Assembly (NCBI GenBank): GCA_033961575.1
Contig: CM066730.1
Location: forward strand, 115,037,523-115,101,522
Source of the DNA: Aselliscus stoliczkanus
Taxonomy: Eukaryota > Chordata > Mammalia > Chiroptera > Hipposideridae
Reading direction: 5' to 3'
DNA: 64,000 nucleotides
Shown: positions 34,925-46,799 of the stretch, piece after piece
Layout of the letters: each line of letters begins with the position of its first letter
Numbering within the stretch: position 1 is the stretch's first letter
Made by a program: the position numbers and the translations under genes
Notes under the pieces: model-generated
Database searches by the model: none
Seen by the model: only the letters and a program-made list of their open reading frames with translations
Told to the model about the DNA's origin: nothing

Positions 34925-35084
34925 TTGAGAAGCATAACATAGTGGTTAGGAGTAAGATTGCCTAAGGTTAAATGTTAACTCGATCACTCCTAGATGTGTG
35001 ACTTTGGGCCATTTATCTTATGGGAGCCATGTTATCTTCTGTGTAAAATGGGATGAATAATTACCCTTAAAAGGCTTTAAGTAA
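34925..35084 (+). mobile_element. MIR SINE remnant, cut by a younger SINE
   Basis: It follows the MIR order well: 'gcataacatagtggttagga', 'gatgtgtgactttgggcc', 'ttatcttctgtgtaaaatgg' and 'gatgaataattac'. The copy is interrupted at 35085 by the tRNA-derived SINE. Confidence 0.75.
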
Positions 35085-35502
35085 GGCTGGCCAAGTGGCG
35101 CATTGGTTAGGAGCTGGCTTGGGATGCCAGCTCTGAGCAGCGGGGCCCTGGTTCGGATCCCACATATGAGGGCCAGTGACATTAGCCTCTATAGCTAAGG
35201 TGGTGAATGTTGCCTCTATAGCTAAGATGGCCAGCTACGGCTGTAAGCTGCAGCCCCTGCTGCAGTGGGCTGCCAAAGGCTACAGTGAGTGGCCAGCAGC
35301 CAGTGTGAGCTGCCAAGAGCCACCGTGAGTGGGCGTCCAGAGGTGGGCGACTGATCTGCCTCACCAGAGAAGAGCGCAATGATAATACCAACATGGGCCA
35401 GTGAAGCAAAGTCCTCCACAACTAGACTGAAGAACAAAAGGACAGCAAATTGTCTGTTCCCCTCCCCCAATTCCCCAATAAAATCTTAAAAAAAAAAAAA
35501 AA
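35085..35502 (+). mobile_element. tRNA-derived SINE, long form, with internal duplication
   Basis: Head GGCTGGCCAAGTGGCGCAT, 'CTCTGAGCAGCGGGGCC' insert, B box GGTTCGGATCC, long body and TTCCCCAATAAAATCTT end with a long A tail. The motif CCTCTATAGCTAAG(A/G)TGG is present twice (35187-35204 and 35211-35228), replacing part of the usual body. A 10-bp TSD (AAAAGGCTTT) flanks it at 35069-35078 and 35503-35512. Confidence 0.92.
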
Positions 35503-35514
35503 AAAGGCTTTTGT

Positions 35515-36350
35515 AGGAACTAAATTTTCAAGTTAAATAACCTAATCTATGTAAAGAACTTAAGTCAGAAATTTTAAAATAATTTGCCATTGTTTTTTAA
35601 GACAAAATTTATTCAAAAAATGTAGACTCTAAATGTTCAGAAATTTGCTCATTTCCTAAAAATTCACTTTGTACATACTACAATTTGGAGTCCACACTCA
35701 CTTTCAAATTTAAGCTAATATGTCTCTCTTCCTAACATAAGGAGCAAAATGTGGCAGATCTTTTCACAACATTATCATCTGTAATTTCAAATGATAAAAC
35801 TGTAAATGATTTCAATGTTAAATACAATGCATTTTTACTGTCCAAAGATTCAGGAATGAGAAGTTCTATTTCACAGTTTCTGAATATACTCCCTAATTCC
35901 TTAAATTCAACTAGCAAGGATCTGTATATAATTAACAAGAAAGTGTTACTCAAAGTCTAAAGAGAAAATCATATAGCAGTACAAATCTTTCTAAATGCAA
36001 GATAATTTACAATGGAGATATATCAAGCACCATAGAGTAAGGTGATATTTTTCCTGGTGGGAAAATCTTCTTAGTGACACCCTAAAAATAAGCTAATCTT
36101 TTCTATTTAAACTATAGGTTTTCCTTTAAAAAATTCATGAGAAAGCAGAGCAAAAAGTCAGATCATAGAAACAAATTGGGAATAAAGGTATTACAAGGAG
36201 ATAATCTGAAGGGAAAAAAGTTCCTTTCACCAACAGCTCCTCTGGCAGGTTCGCATTGCTCAATACCAGATTTTCATGGGAACATTGTTGGTATTTTTCT
36301 ATAGCCACAGGGGCCATCTGGGAATATTTGTTTGAAATTATCTTCTATTT
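35515..36350. other. AT-rich non-coding stretch, nothing recognised
   Basis: Both-strand open frames overlap at 35732-35960, but neither looks like a known family. They are AT-driven. Confidence 0.5.
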
Positions 36351-36364
36351 AAAAGTATACAGGC

Positions 36365-36842
36365 AAGGGCCGGCCAAGTGGCTCAGTTGGTTAAGAATTG
36401 GCTTAGAGTGCAAGCTCTGAACAACAGGGCCGTCGGTTCGATTCCCACATGGGCCAGTGATGCTGCCCTCCTAGCTGAGCTGCCAACAGGTGGTAGGATA
36501 GCTCAGCTGGTGTATAACAAGATTGCCTGTTCGATGGTGGGCTACACCCACCTACAACTCAGACTGAACTCGGCTGCCAGGATGGCTCAGTGGATAGGGT
36601 GTGCGCTCTTAACAACAAGGCTGCTGGTTCAACTCCTGCATGAAATGGTGGCTACACCCACCCGCAACTAAGATTGAACACAGCACCTTGAGCTTAGAGG
36701 CCTCGAGCTGCAGATGGGAAGCCAGATGGCAACTGGCACCCTCCACAACAAAGATTGAAGAACAACAATAACTTGGCTGGTCCCCTTCCCCAATACCCCA
36801 ACATTGTCCCCCCACCCATTCCCCAATAAAATCTTTTTTAAA
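36365..36842 (+). mobile_element. Trimeric tRNA-derived SINE
   Basis: Three tRNA-like heads in a row: first at about 36370-36450 (B box GGTTCGATTCC at 36435-36445), second at about 36491-36540 (A box TAGGATAGCTCAGCTGG, degenerate B box), third at about 36578-36640 (A box AGGATGGCTCAGTGGATAGG, B box GGTTCAACTCC at 36626-36636). A shared tail follows with TTCCCCAATAAAATCTTTT. A perfect 14-bp TSD (AAAAGTATACAGGC) is at 36351-36364 and 36843-36856, showing that the whole trimer moved as one unit. Confidence 0.95.
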
Positions 36843-36859
36843 AAAAGTATACAGGCCAT

Positions 36860-38598
36860 GCAATGTTTTAAAGAGCTTTGAGGACGTGACTGATTTCCTT
36901 TTCAGCACTGAACTAGACATAGAACTGTTCCTTCAAAAAATTCCTGACTTTCCCTACAGGTTCTCTACTGGCCTACTTTCCTTTAATGTGGAACAGCCTT
37001 GGATTCAAAATGATTTTTTTTTAATCCTGAATTTTCCAAAGAGGAAATTATCACTTCAATATTTATTCCTTAAAGTAATCGCTCCACTCATAGTTGATAA
37101 CCTAAAATAATTGCTGCTCAGGCCCTTTCTTTGCCCAATTGTTATCAACAAAGAGATTTAAAGAAAATACATATATGTATATAATATATACAGATGTAAT
37201 AGTATTGTACATAAATATGTATACAAACATATTTATACATTTATCTATAATGTATAAATTATACATTTATCTATAATGTATAAATATGGTGTTATATACA
37301 TATACTATATGTGTGTATAGATAGATATGAGAGAGAGAGAGAAAACATTCACTTGAAGGATATGGAGATCACCCATTTCTTGATATATTCTAGCTTTTAT
37401 ATTTGGGTAAAGATTACTTATTTAGCCCCCACCTTTAACCCCCAACAAAAATTACACCTCAGCTTTCACTTAGAATACTGTAAGAAAACAGCTTTGTGTA
37501 ACCCACTACATCATTCAACACTCTCTATATGAGGCCCCATTCAAGAACTTTCTTTCAGAATTATGCACTAGGGAAAGTTTCTTCCTTGTCAAAGAACTAG
37601 TGTGTTTTATTTTTGGCTTTAGACAGAAGGAAACTCTCAGAACCAAATTCCCAGCTCAAATTCATCAAGCTGTACACTTAAGATTTATACATTTTACTGT
37701 AGGTAAATTATAACTCAATAAAAAAACTGTAGCTCAACGTTGGTAAATGATTAAGAACACTAAGACAGCATATGTGTTCTAACAGCTCCTGTAGTCTTTC
37801 TATTCTAATGTATATTTTACCCTGATCCTAAAACATTTCTCCTCTTTCATTTATTTTGTTTTCCACTGAGAAACAAAGGAAATCTAAAATTCCCCTGCAA
37901 CATAAATGAGAAGAAAGCAGAACAAAACATTCTGGGGTTTTGACATAGCCAGTCCTGACCAGTGAATTATCATCAATTTCCTATACAGGAGGAATAAAAT
38001 TCATACTGGTTCATTATAGTGTACAGGATATTTATAATTAGTTGAATAATGTGTAATTAATTTGGTAAGCCTATAAACAATGGATTAATAATGTGCTTGG
38101 AGATATTATTCTCAAATAAATGTCTTTTTGATTTAAAATCCCAATTCAAGAATCTTAACCAGGTATTATCTGCAACAAATATCTGCATCTAGGTAGTCAC
38201 TAAAATGTTCAAATGGCAGAAACAGGTAATCCCTAATTGAGTCTATATGCAGTTCCCTACCTGTTGAAACACTGACAGCATGTCTGTCAGTGGAAAGTGC
38301 TGTTAAGTGAACTGGTATACTTCTCACATACATTCCAATTTGCCATAAAAGGAAAGAACAAACCTAAAGAATCTACTGCGACTAAATTCAGGCTGAAACA
38401 AATTTAAAATGTATAAACTACCAGAACACTTTTACTTATGTCGTGTCCTTGTCTGAAATGCCTGTCTTCCTAACTAGTGGGTTCAACCCCTTACAACTCC
38501 TTATCAGAGGTTCGGCTCAACACCACCTTCTCCTGAAGAAGCTACAGAAACTTGACAAATCCATTCCATTGAAATCATATAGCAGGCAAGATGAGAAG
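36860..38598. other. Non-coding stretch; TA-rich and GA microsatellites
   Basis: Nothing gene-like. A TA-rich segment at 37160-37320 ends in a (GA)n run at 37327-37342. A 26-bp tandem duplication sits inside it (37235-37286). Confidence 0.55.
37235..37286 (+). repeat. 26-bp tandem duplication
   Basis: Two adjacent copies of an AT-rich unit beginning ATACATTTATCTATAATG, nearly identical, within a TA-rich low-complexity stretch. Replication slippage is the likely cause. Confidence 0.85.
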
Positions 38599-38599
38599 C

Positions 38600-39500
38600 C
38601 ACATCGTTTACTCCAACTTTTCATTTTGAAAAATTTCAAATTGAAAAAAAGGTTGAAAGAGAGTACAATGAAAACCCTTAGCTCCTTCACCCATCTCATT
38701 CAGTTTCAGTGGGGGCAAAATTGGTTCTTGGTGGGGAGTGAAAAAATCTTAGACATTACAGAAAGGTTGAAAAAGCTAGACTGACCAACTATTAAGTTTT
38801 CCACATTTGCTTTCTCTCTTTGTGTACACGCACACACATTTTTGGGGGTTTTCTGGTTGAACCATTTGAGAGTTACTTGAAGAATCATTGACATTTGGCT
38901 TCTATATACGTCAATATGTATCCACTTAAGAGCATGAGTCTTTTCCTCCACAGTCGTATTAAAATTATCACTCAGAAAATCTATTATTTTTCTTGTTATT
39001 GTTGTTGTTATTTATCATCCACTCTCCATTTCCCCAATAATGTCCTTTATATCCGTTTCACCCTCCAATCCAAGACCCAATGAAGGATCCAGCACACAAT
39101 AGTTAAGCATCATGTTTCTTTAGTCTCCTTTAATTTCCCTATTAACTTATATAGTTTTTCATGATACCAATATTTTGAAGGGTCTAAGCCAATTGTTTTG
39201 TAAAAGATTTCCTATCTGAATTCATCTGATAGTTTCTTCTTTTAAATTATCTTTTTTTTTAAAAAAATTGGCAGAAGTAGCACATAAGTAAAGCTGTATT
39301 ATTCTTTTTGGTGCATCACATCAAGAAAAATACGTTGGTTAATCCTATAACGTTAAGTTTGATCACCTGGATAAAATAGCAAGATTTCTCCATTTCCTGT
39401 CTCAATAATCTTTCATCCAATGGCTTAAGCATCTTATCTCAATCAAATATTTCTGTGATGCTTATTCTATTTATAGATTTTTCTGTTCCGATAATTCTTT
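38600..39500 (-). mobile_element. L1M 3' UTR, antisense
   Basis: 'agacccaatgaaggatccag', 'catgtttctttagtctcctt', 'attgttttgtaaaagatttc', 'ggtgcatcacatcaagaa' and 'aagtttgatcacctggat' follow the order of an antisense L1ME/L1MC-type 3' UTR. Diverged, with a (GTT)n patch near 38998. Confidence 0.7.
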
Positions 39501-39715
39501 TTACATTTAATAGTTAGAAAAAAGGAATAAATAGCCACTTTCCAACTTTGGACCTAAAGGCCCTGTGTTCTGAGGGCCATAGGAAAGTTAAGTGGAGTAA
39601 TTCCTGGGTCTCCTGAAAAGCACCTCTGCATCTTACTACATTTTCTATGAAATGCAGTTTACAATTTCATGACTAAAGGGTTCTACTAATTGGGGGATAA
39701 ATACTGAAAACCACT

Positions 39716-39895
39716 AGCACCGTCTAATACAACTTTCTGCAACAATGAGAATGTTCTAGACCATCCACAGTTGCTACTGGCCACACGCAGCTACTGAGCA
39801 CTCAAAATGTGGCTGGTAGGTTGGCAAGGAACAGATTTTTTATTTTATTTAAATAACTACATGTGGCCAGTGACACTGTATCAGAGAGAGTAGGC
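39716..39895. mobile_element. hAT-like non-autonomous element, old
   Basis: 'agcaccgtctaatacaactt', 'gagaatgttctagacc', 'gagcactcaaaatgtggctg' and 'actacatgtggccagtg' match the build of an old mammalian hAT-type element with inverted 'gccacatgtggc'-like arms. Family name not certain. Confidence 0.55.
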
Positions 39896-40331
39896 CTAGA
39901 GAATCTCACTTAAAATTTTTTATCATTTTTGGGGATAGTCTGTCACTTAAATGCTAATATAATACATGTAACAAACTTAATCAGCTTTTAAAAATAACAT
40001 GGTTAAAAGGAGTAACAACTATCATTTAAGAACTTTCTAATTGCCAAGTTTTATACCAGCAGCTTTACATATATTCTGATTAAATCCTCACTTAACCCTA
40101 TAATCAAAGAGTACACCATTTTGAGAATGTTTCGTAATTAAATTACCCATGTAATTAAAGCAGAGTTCTCTTGAACAAAATACATTTAGAAAAACTAGGG
40201 TCAGTTAAACTGTTAATTGAATCTGTATTTTAATATGCCAAAAAATTTTAATACCAGAGTAAACGCATTAGTTGGAAGAAACCCATACCTAATAAAAATT
40301 TCTAATAATTAGACATTATTAAAAAATTTGA

Positions 40332-40801
40332 GGGCCAGCCAAGTGGCTCGTTGGTTAAGAATTGGTTTGGGAGCACAGGCTCTGAGCAACAGGGCCGCCA
40401 GTTCAGATCCCACATGGGCCAGTGATGCTGCGCCCTCTACAGCTAAGATGGTGAACAATAGCTCAACCTGGAGCTGGGCGGCCTTGAGTCGCCAGGGATG
40501 GTGTAGGCTGCAGTGGGGCTCAAATGGGCTGCCGTGAACTACCCTAAGTGGCCGGCAGCCAACATGAATGGCCAACAGCCAGCATGAGCTGCTATGAGCC
40601 GCTGCCGTGAGCGGCTGTCCAATGTCCGGCAAGCGACTGCCTCACCCAGGAAGAGCGCAATGATAATAGCAACAAGGGCCAATGAAGCGACATCCTCCAC
40701 AACTAGACTGAAGAACAAAAAGACAGCAACTTGTCTGTTCCCCTTCTCTGATTCCCCAAAGTTGTTCCCTTCCCCGATTCCCCAATAAAATCTTTTAAAA
40801 C
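40332..40801 (+). mobile_element. tRNA-derived SINE, long form, variant with VES-type head
   Basis: The head (GGGCCAGCCAAGTGGCTCG) and 'CTCTGAGCAACAGGGCCG' insert are VES-like, while the body (GATGGTGTAGGCTGCAG, CATGAGCTGC) and the end TTCCCCAATAAAATC are those of the long form. So it joins the two types. TSDs of 11 bp with one mismatch (AAAAAATTTGA / AAAAAATTAGA) are at 40321-40331 and 40802-40812. Confidence 0.93.
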
Positions 40802-40814
40802 AAAAAATTAGAAA

Positions 40815-41310
40815 TACCTTTACTATTCCATTTAAAAATAAATGCCATGGGGTAGCTTAAGAATGTGGATCATATTGTGTCTACAGCAAGTGGTACATTT
40901 TTCAAAGGAAAAACAAACCACAATTCTGGCCAATAGGCAAATATAGAGGTCTGGTTAAATAAAGCTATTTTGAAATTTTCATTACTGATTCAGCTATACA
41001 GGAAACAAAGCTATGCTTTAACAGCAAACTCATAAGCAGTTCCCTCCAAAACTTCATACCTTTCATACTGTAGCATTCTAACACCAAAAAATATATAATG
41101 AGACATTTCTCCCCCTCCTCGATCCCCAGCAACAACAAAAAAGGTATTTTAAAAGTCTGCATGAAAGGTTTCATACATAAGCTCAACTACCGAGATCCAT
41201 AAAAGCAGAATTGCACTCACCAGTAGAGTACAATTTGCAAAAACTTCAACAGTTTAAATATGAAACTTTAACTTACAAATAGGTTGATACCAGTATCATG
41301 AAGTACTCAT
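40815..41310. other. Non-coding stretch, nothing recognised
   Basis: No gene or repeat recognised. Confidence 0.45.
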
Positions 41311-41319
41311 AACTGTCCA

Positions 41320-41640
41320 TTCTTTCTCTCTTCCGGACCCTCACATATATTGCTTTCCTTCTTGGGATGTCCTTTGGTGCCTGTCCCCTGTGGTCCCAAA
41401 CCCTTTGTATATGCTGTTCACTCTCCCAGGAACACCTTCTAACCTTTGGGCTATCCTGCTCCTTTTCTCAAATGGCACGGGACTGATGTGAGGATTAAAT
41501 AAAAATTAAAAAGCCTGGCATACACGTATAACAACTCTGAATAAAGAACACACAGTCTTTCATATCTATATACCCAGCTAGCATACAGTATCTGGTCCAT
41601 GACAGATACCCACTCTAAGCATTTACTGCAATAAAACAAC
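41320..41640 (-). mobile_element. L2/MIR-type remnant, antisense
   Basis: 'ccctttgtatatgctgttca', 'ctctcccaggaacacc' and 'gatgtgaggattaaataaa' recall antisense L2 (near its 3' end) and MIR. Weak but consistent. Confidence 0.45.
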
Positions 41641-41649
41641 ACAGAGGAA

Positions 41650-42635
41650 AAATAATTTGGGGGTGGGGGGGTAGGAAAGGAGGAAGATACAGGAATAGGG
41701 TGTGGTTTTTGGCATACAGAAATCTGAATATTTTTTAAATCCAGTTAACCAGAAAACCCTTCTTCAAAACCAAGGAAGTTAACTTTCATATTACTATACT
41801 TACAGGGGGATATAATATGCAAACAGAAGTCTTTCTCAAAATAAAAACTAAGTGCACAGAGGTCACACTCCTGACACTGTTTGTTTTTAACATATTTCCT
41901 TTAGAGTGAGAAGAAACAATGACCTAGTTTATCTAATACAATATGATACCTATTGGGAGACAATTCTCCTTTGGCCTCTCACATTTCTGCTGCATTCCCT
42001 GTGAGCAGAGGCACTCACTGCTCTTTGCTCCAGACTATCTTTTTAAGGGTAGTTATAAATCAATAGCCTTGAAAGATACAGTGTCTTCCTGTGAGCAAAA
42101 TATGTGCTCCCTAAACTCAGGACTCCTCTTCAGGAACACAGCCCACTAAGTATACAGGTGTCACCCTTAGGAGCTCAAGAAGCTGGTACAAAAATACCGA
42201 TACTCAAGTCTTTTAACCAATATCCATGAAACTATGGCAGGCTAATTTGTTGGTTTGCAATAAAGTCTCGGACTTTTGTACATCCTTCAAATAATCATGT
42301 GGGAAAATCGGAAGTCTCACAAGTCTAATTTTTTTACTTAAAGTATTTCAGAACATAGATGGTAATCCAATCAAATGTCTTTTGTGAACACTAGAAAGGA
42401 TAACTTTATGGTGTCCATCTGCAATGCAATCATGAATTGGTTATTAAGCTACCTGTTGTTTAGACATCTATTTCCAAAAAATGAGACTATTTGGCATGTT
42501 TTCTAGCCACAGGGTCTATGCTCACTGTTAAAGATGCCCTTAATACGATGGGCTCTTCAGCCAAATGGTTTCAGTATATGTATTTTGTGAAAGTCCCAAA
42601 GATTTTGATACATAACCACCTATATCTCACCCAGC
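41650..42635. other. Non-coding stretch, nothing recognised
   Basis: A G run near 41660. Otherwise nothing identified. Confidence 0.45.
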
Positions 42636-42651
42636 TAAAACCACTGCTTTT

Positions 42652-42766
42652 GGGCCGGCCGAGTGGCGCGGTGGTTAAGTACTGGCTTGGGAAGCCAGTG
42701 GCCCCAGTTCGGGTCCCACATATGAGGGCCAGTGACACTGCTTTAACAAAATAAAATAAAATAAAT
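42652..42766 (+). mobile_element. tRNA-derived SINE, short form
   Basis: Head GGGCCGGCCGAGTGGCGCGG, arm ACTGGCTTGGGAAGCCAGT, B box GTTCGGGTCC, GAGGGCCAGTGACACTG end and (AAAAT)n tail. TSDs of 15 bp with two differences (AAAACCACTGCTTTT / AAAACCATTGCTTTA) are at 42637-42651 and 42767-42781. It carries the A-T arm variant also seen at 4881. Confidence 0.94.
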
Positions 42767-42839
42767 AAAACCATTGCTTTAGGTAGGGGTCTAGCCACAT
42801 AAACAGTAAGAGACTCTTACTGTACAACCTCTGATAAAC

Positions 42840-42992
42840 ACTGGAGGTAGTGCGGTTTGGTAAAAAGAGGTCTAGTCTTAGTTCTAATTCTAACAACCTT
42901 GAGTGAATAAGTAACTGCAGCCACATCATCTAATTCCATGCTTCACTTGTCTTACCTGTAAAAGACGTCACTGGACAATTATTAAGATTCGT
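42840..42992 (+). mobile_element. MIR SINE remnant
   Basis: A weak match to the MIR order ('gtctagtcttagttctaatt', 'gaataagtaactgcagcc', 'cacttgtcttacctgtaaaa'). Confidence 0.45.
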
Positions 42993-43609
42993 TCAATTCT
43001 AAAACTCTTTAATTCAAATTCTACTAGTTACTAGAATTGCTGTGGTTCAATGGAAGACATTCGCCTGCTACAACAGCAACAAGTATACTTCTATTTGGCA
43101 TTACTTTAGGATACAAATGATAGTTTAAAAAAAAAAATTAAAACAAACACATGTGAATGAGATTCTAAATTCAAGGAGCCAAAAGGTAGGTAGCTATAAT
43201 ATTAGTAAAACCAGATGCTTTTTGGCCCAGACCTAAACTGTTAAATACTTATGGCCCAGGCCTAGAAAGAGTGAAGGTCTCCCTAGACATACAGCTTTGA
43301 GCATTTGGCCCAGAGACTTTTTTTTTTTTTAAAGAGCCTTGGATATGAAGAACTTACTTTGTTATCCAAAATAAATACAGTATTCTTTTTTGGGCCTTTG
43401 GTTTATATTCCTGTAAGAGTGGATTTATATTTGAAGTTCTGCTGAAATTTGGCACGTTAATATCATGATTCTTCCCTCAGCCCAGTTTAACAGGAATCAT
43501 CCGGAGTATGAGAACAAGTTCAAGATTGTTAAAAATTTCTTGTATAAAAACTACAAGTCACTGCAAAGCAAGTTTAATTAGCTAGAGGGATCTATGATGG
43601 TAGCATATT

Positions 43610-43805
43610 TTAAGAGAGATGTGGATTCAAATTTAACTTATTAGCTCTCTGAGTCCTATCAACCTATTAACCTCCCTAAGCCCCAGTTTCTTCAGAAGAT
43701 AATATCTGCCACACATAATTGCATGAATTAAATGAGATTATGTCATAAAAGGTTTAATATATACTTGGACACATAGTAAACATTCAATAAATGACAGATG
43801 ATATA
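43610..43805 (+). mobile_element. MIR SINE remnant
   Basis: 'cctccctaagccccagtttc', 'gaattaaatgagattatgtc' and 'acatagtaaacattcaataa' follow the MIR core-to-3' order closely. Confidence 0.7.
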
Positions 43806-43839
43806 ACTAAATGACCTGGAACTCACTGAGTTCCATGAT

Positions 43840-44095
43840 TTTCTTCCGTCTCCCCAATGGTATCCCCTACTCTACCTTAACCAATCTTGTACATTTTAAC
43901 CACAGCATATCATCTCATATGTTGAATATACCTTATGTGCCTCAATTTTCATACCTTTGATCCTGCCATACTCCCCGCCTGAGTTTTCCCTGTCAAATTC
44001 TTACCTGTTCTTAAAATCCTTGATCAAATTCCATTCTCCTTCAAGAGAACTTCAAATACTTCTTTCAGAAAGTCAGTCAGAGCCCTGGTGCTTGC
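43840..44095 (-). mobile_element. L2 LINE fragment, antisense
   Basis: 'tgatcctgccatactccccg', 'gtcaaattcttacctgttct' and 'ctccttcaagagaacttcaa' resemble antisense L2 3' UTR sequence. Confidence 0.5.
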
Positions 44096-44099
44096 AGCT

Positions 44100-46535
44100 G
44101 GTGCTCAAAGGGAAACAAATTATTAACCCCCCCCCTCAGAAAATTTAGAAAGCTATAAGAGATAACAGGTGCAGGCTTTGTAGAAAGTAGAAACTAGCAG
44201 TTTGAATATTGGAAATAGGCCCAAGGATAAGTCTTCATTTTAAAGCTAAATTTATAATGAAAACAAGGCCAAGAGAGCAGAATGTCCAGTATACATAGGA
44301 GTTGTTTCATGACTATGTGAGTTAATGATTAGAAGGGAAAAGGCCTGTGAAGTTTAAAATGTTCTTTTCCATTGTTCAGGAACTAAGATAGCTATATTAG
44401 AGGAAAAGGCTCACCACAGCCTTTATAGCCTTCAAGCAAATATGCTTTATACCACTGAAAAAAATCTAAATATCAAGATACCAATTAGAAAAACATGTCA
44501 ATTTTTACTAACGCTTCATTTTTTTAAAAATCCCTAGGTCAAAAATTTTTGTCATTCTAGCAAACATTTCTGATTTCTACACTCAAATTTACCTGAGTCT
44601 ACCTCAAAAGTCAAATCCTTAAAACCTACGTGTCTTCAAAACTTTGTTTATGCTTCTTATGCACTCTCCCAGACATCTTTTTCTACTGTCAAATAATTTC
44701 TCTCTTAATTTTATAGTATTTACATAAGACCAAGCTACAGAGTCTCTCTTCACAATTTATGATCCCCAAAGGAAATGAACAACAGAAAATCTTTCAAAGT
44801 AACTTTTGAAATCCTTTCTAAGAAGCCTTCAGAAATAAAAGTTATGAATTACAATTTTTATCTCTGGGGACCAGGTTTTCCCAGTGTAAGGAACTGGAGG
44901 GTCTCACCTGTTGCTGGTTGATAAGATACTAGAGTAAATTTTCTCTTCTTTCTTCAATACAAACCCAAAATTTTTTATTCCGGAAAAATTACATGCAAAG
45001 CTCAGCATTAGACATTTAAACCATATTAATAAATATTCAATAATTCATATGTAATATTGATACTAAGACTTAACACTAAATACAAAGTTCTAAATGTCTT
45101 ATTCTAAATTTATTTGATCCTTTTAGATAAATCCGATTGGCACTTTTTGTTCAAAATTTGTTATTAATATTTCTTTCAATAAGCCTTTTAGTACTATACT
45201 CCAGCATTTAATTTTAGATCATCATCATTAGGTCTTAAAGGTCATCATAGCATTTTGAAGTTGGAATCAACCTTGAACACCTCATGCTTATTAAATATAA
45301 AGCTTAAAATAGGTCTAGAAGAGACAAAAAGGTATAATCCAGAAAATCTGGTGACTGACTGTATGTCACGGGAAAAAGAATCAAGGATGACTCCTAGAGT
45401 TTTCAACCCTAAGAGATATGGAAATATTAAGGAATCATTAACAGGTAGAATTCAGAGGGAAACCAATCTTGAGGGCAAAAAGAGTGGAGTAAGAAAACAA
45501 TTGTTTTTTTGTTGTTATTTCAAATATACTGAGTATGATGCTAACACCTTACCTTATCAATGAAGAAGCGCTTATTTCTTCTTAGAGGGATGCAGGTGAG
45601 TTGGAGAAAAAAAGAAGCTACTCATTGACTCAGCTTGAAGTAGGAAGCCTCTCTGTCTCCAACCCACATGCAGATCTGTTTTCATTTTCCACAAATAACT
45701 AAATTAGTGCCCCAGAAATCCAGTCCTCCAGAAACTTGATTGTCTTAGAAATATTACACAATATTTTCACTACTTCTGAAATAATTTCATTTATATTTTT
45801 GAACTCTAAAACAATTTATGATCTACAATCTTTGTTCCACCCTCTTTAGCAGTACTTCAGTCCTTTTTCTGTGAACCAGCAGAGGAGCATAAAAAAACAC
45901 GATAATCTAATCAACGATAACCTATTTTAACTGTGCATTGTAAATTGAAGTCTAATTGAATTCTATTCATTATCTACAACTTAAAGGGACTGATCTCTTA
46001 TTTGACAGAGTATTTACTAAAGATAAAAGAGTTGGCTGGTTTCGGTGGTGCTGGCACTGCTGACTGTGCCTGCCAACAACCCAGTCCCATAAACACTGAA
46101 TTCTGTTCATCCATGGGTTCCTTGTCAACAAGCCATAATCGCATTTTGACACACTTTAGTAGGTTTTAAGAAAGTAGAGTTAATCCTTTGTGTTCCTTTA
46201 CAGCCTAGGTTTGCAAGCTTTTACAACTTTTTAACAGGTAAGTGTTTAAACAATTGGTACTGAACATTCAGATACAGAAGGGTGAAAAAATCTAGATGCA
46301 GAATTGGTTTTATCAGTATCACCTCTAAGTGGGGTGTCAAGTTTCTGATCATAAACATTCCCCTCCCCAATTTCACTCATTTTGATTTACTACATAAGAG
46401 ATTGATTTAGTTTATGGAAAAATTTCTGGAAAAGATAAACTCCAGTGGTTACCTATGCAGACGAAGGGAGAGAAATGGGTCCAGTGGGAAGTACCAGAAA
46501 CTTTGAAATATCTGTAATGTTTTACTATAAATGGA
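44100..46535. other. Non-coding stretch, nothing firm recognised
   Basis: A frame of 102 codons (45255-45563, +) is Lys/Glu/Asn-rich without family similarity. A possible old repeat ('gaagttggaatcaaccttga') is near 45256. I support no feature here. Confidence 0.45.
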
Positions 46536-46539
46536 AATA

Positions 46540-46677
46540 CAGTAAAACCTTGGATTGCGAGTGTTCCACAAGACGAGCAAACATTTCTAATACATTTTAA
46601 TGTGGTAAACGAGCGATGTCTTGCAATGAGCAGTTTGTTTCCAGAACGAATTATGCTCGCAAACCAAGGTTTTACTG
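46540..46677. mobile_element. Palindromic MITE, Tigger/pogo-like, 138 bp
   Basis: The ends are inverted repeats of at least 22 bp with one mismatch: CAGTAAAACCTTGGATTGCG and CGCAAACCAAGGTTTTACTG. TA at 46538-46539 and 46678-46679 is the target duplication. CAG ends and TA target point to the pogo/Tigger group. No coding capacity. Confidence 0.88.
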
Positions 46678-46732
46678 TATATTTAATAAAGCCAAGTGGT
46701 AGGTACATAGGCTATATGGTAAGTATATGGTT

Positions 46733-46795
46733 GGGGGTTGGGGAGGTGGTATAATTTACTTTATCTTTCAACCACTATCCCCACCCCCCACCCCC
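46733..46795. repeat. G-run / C-run imperfect inverted repeat
   Basis: A G-rich arm (46733-46750, GGGGGTTGGGGAGGTGGT) faces a C-rich arm (46771-46795, ACCACTATCCCCACC then CCCCACCCCC) across a 20-bp AT loop. It could form a hairpin or a G-quadruplex on either strand. Origin unknown. Confidence 0.6.
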
Positions 46796-46799
46796 AATA

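Noticed and set aside
36365..36842. Three tRNA-like A/B box sets read as a tRNA gene cluster
   Set aside because: The heads lack full acceptor stems and correct spacing, share one tail and are flanked by one TSD. This is a trimeric SINE, not tRNA genes.
37160..37342. TA-rich block with repeats considered as a CRISPR-like or origin-like array
   Set aside because: There are only two copies of a 26-bp unit without unique spacers, in low-complexity DNA of a mammalian genome. Slippage explains it.
38443..38784. 113-codon frame on plus
   Set aside because: It overlaps the edge of an antisense L1M 3' UTR, is Leu/Lys/Ser-rich, and has no recognisable domain, matching neighbour exons or splice-site support.
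45255..45563. 102-codon frame on plus
   Set aside because: No family similarity, AT-driven composition and no exon-like flanks. A possible old repeat overlaps its start.
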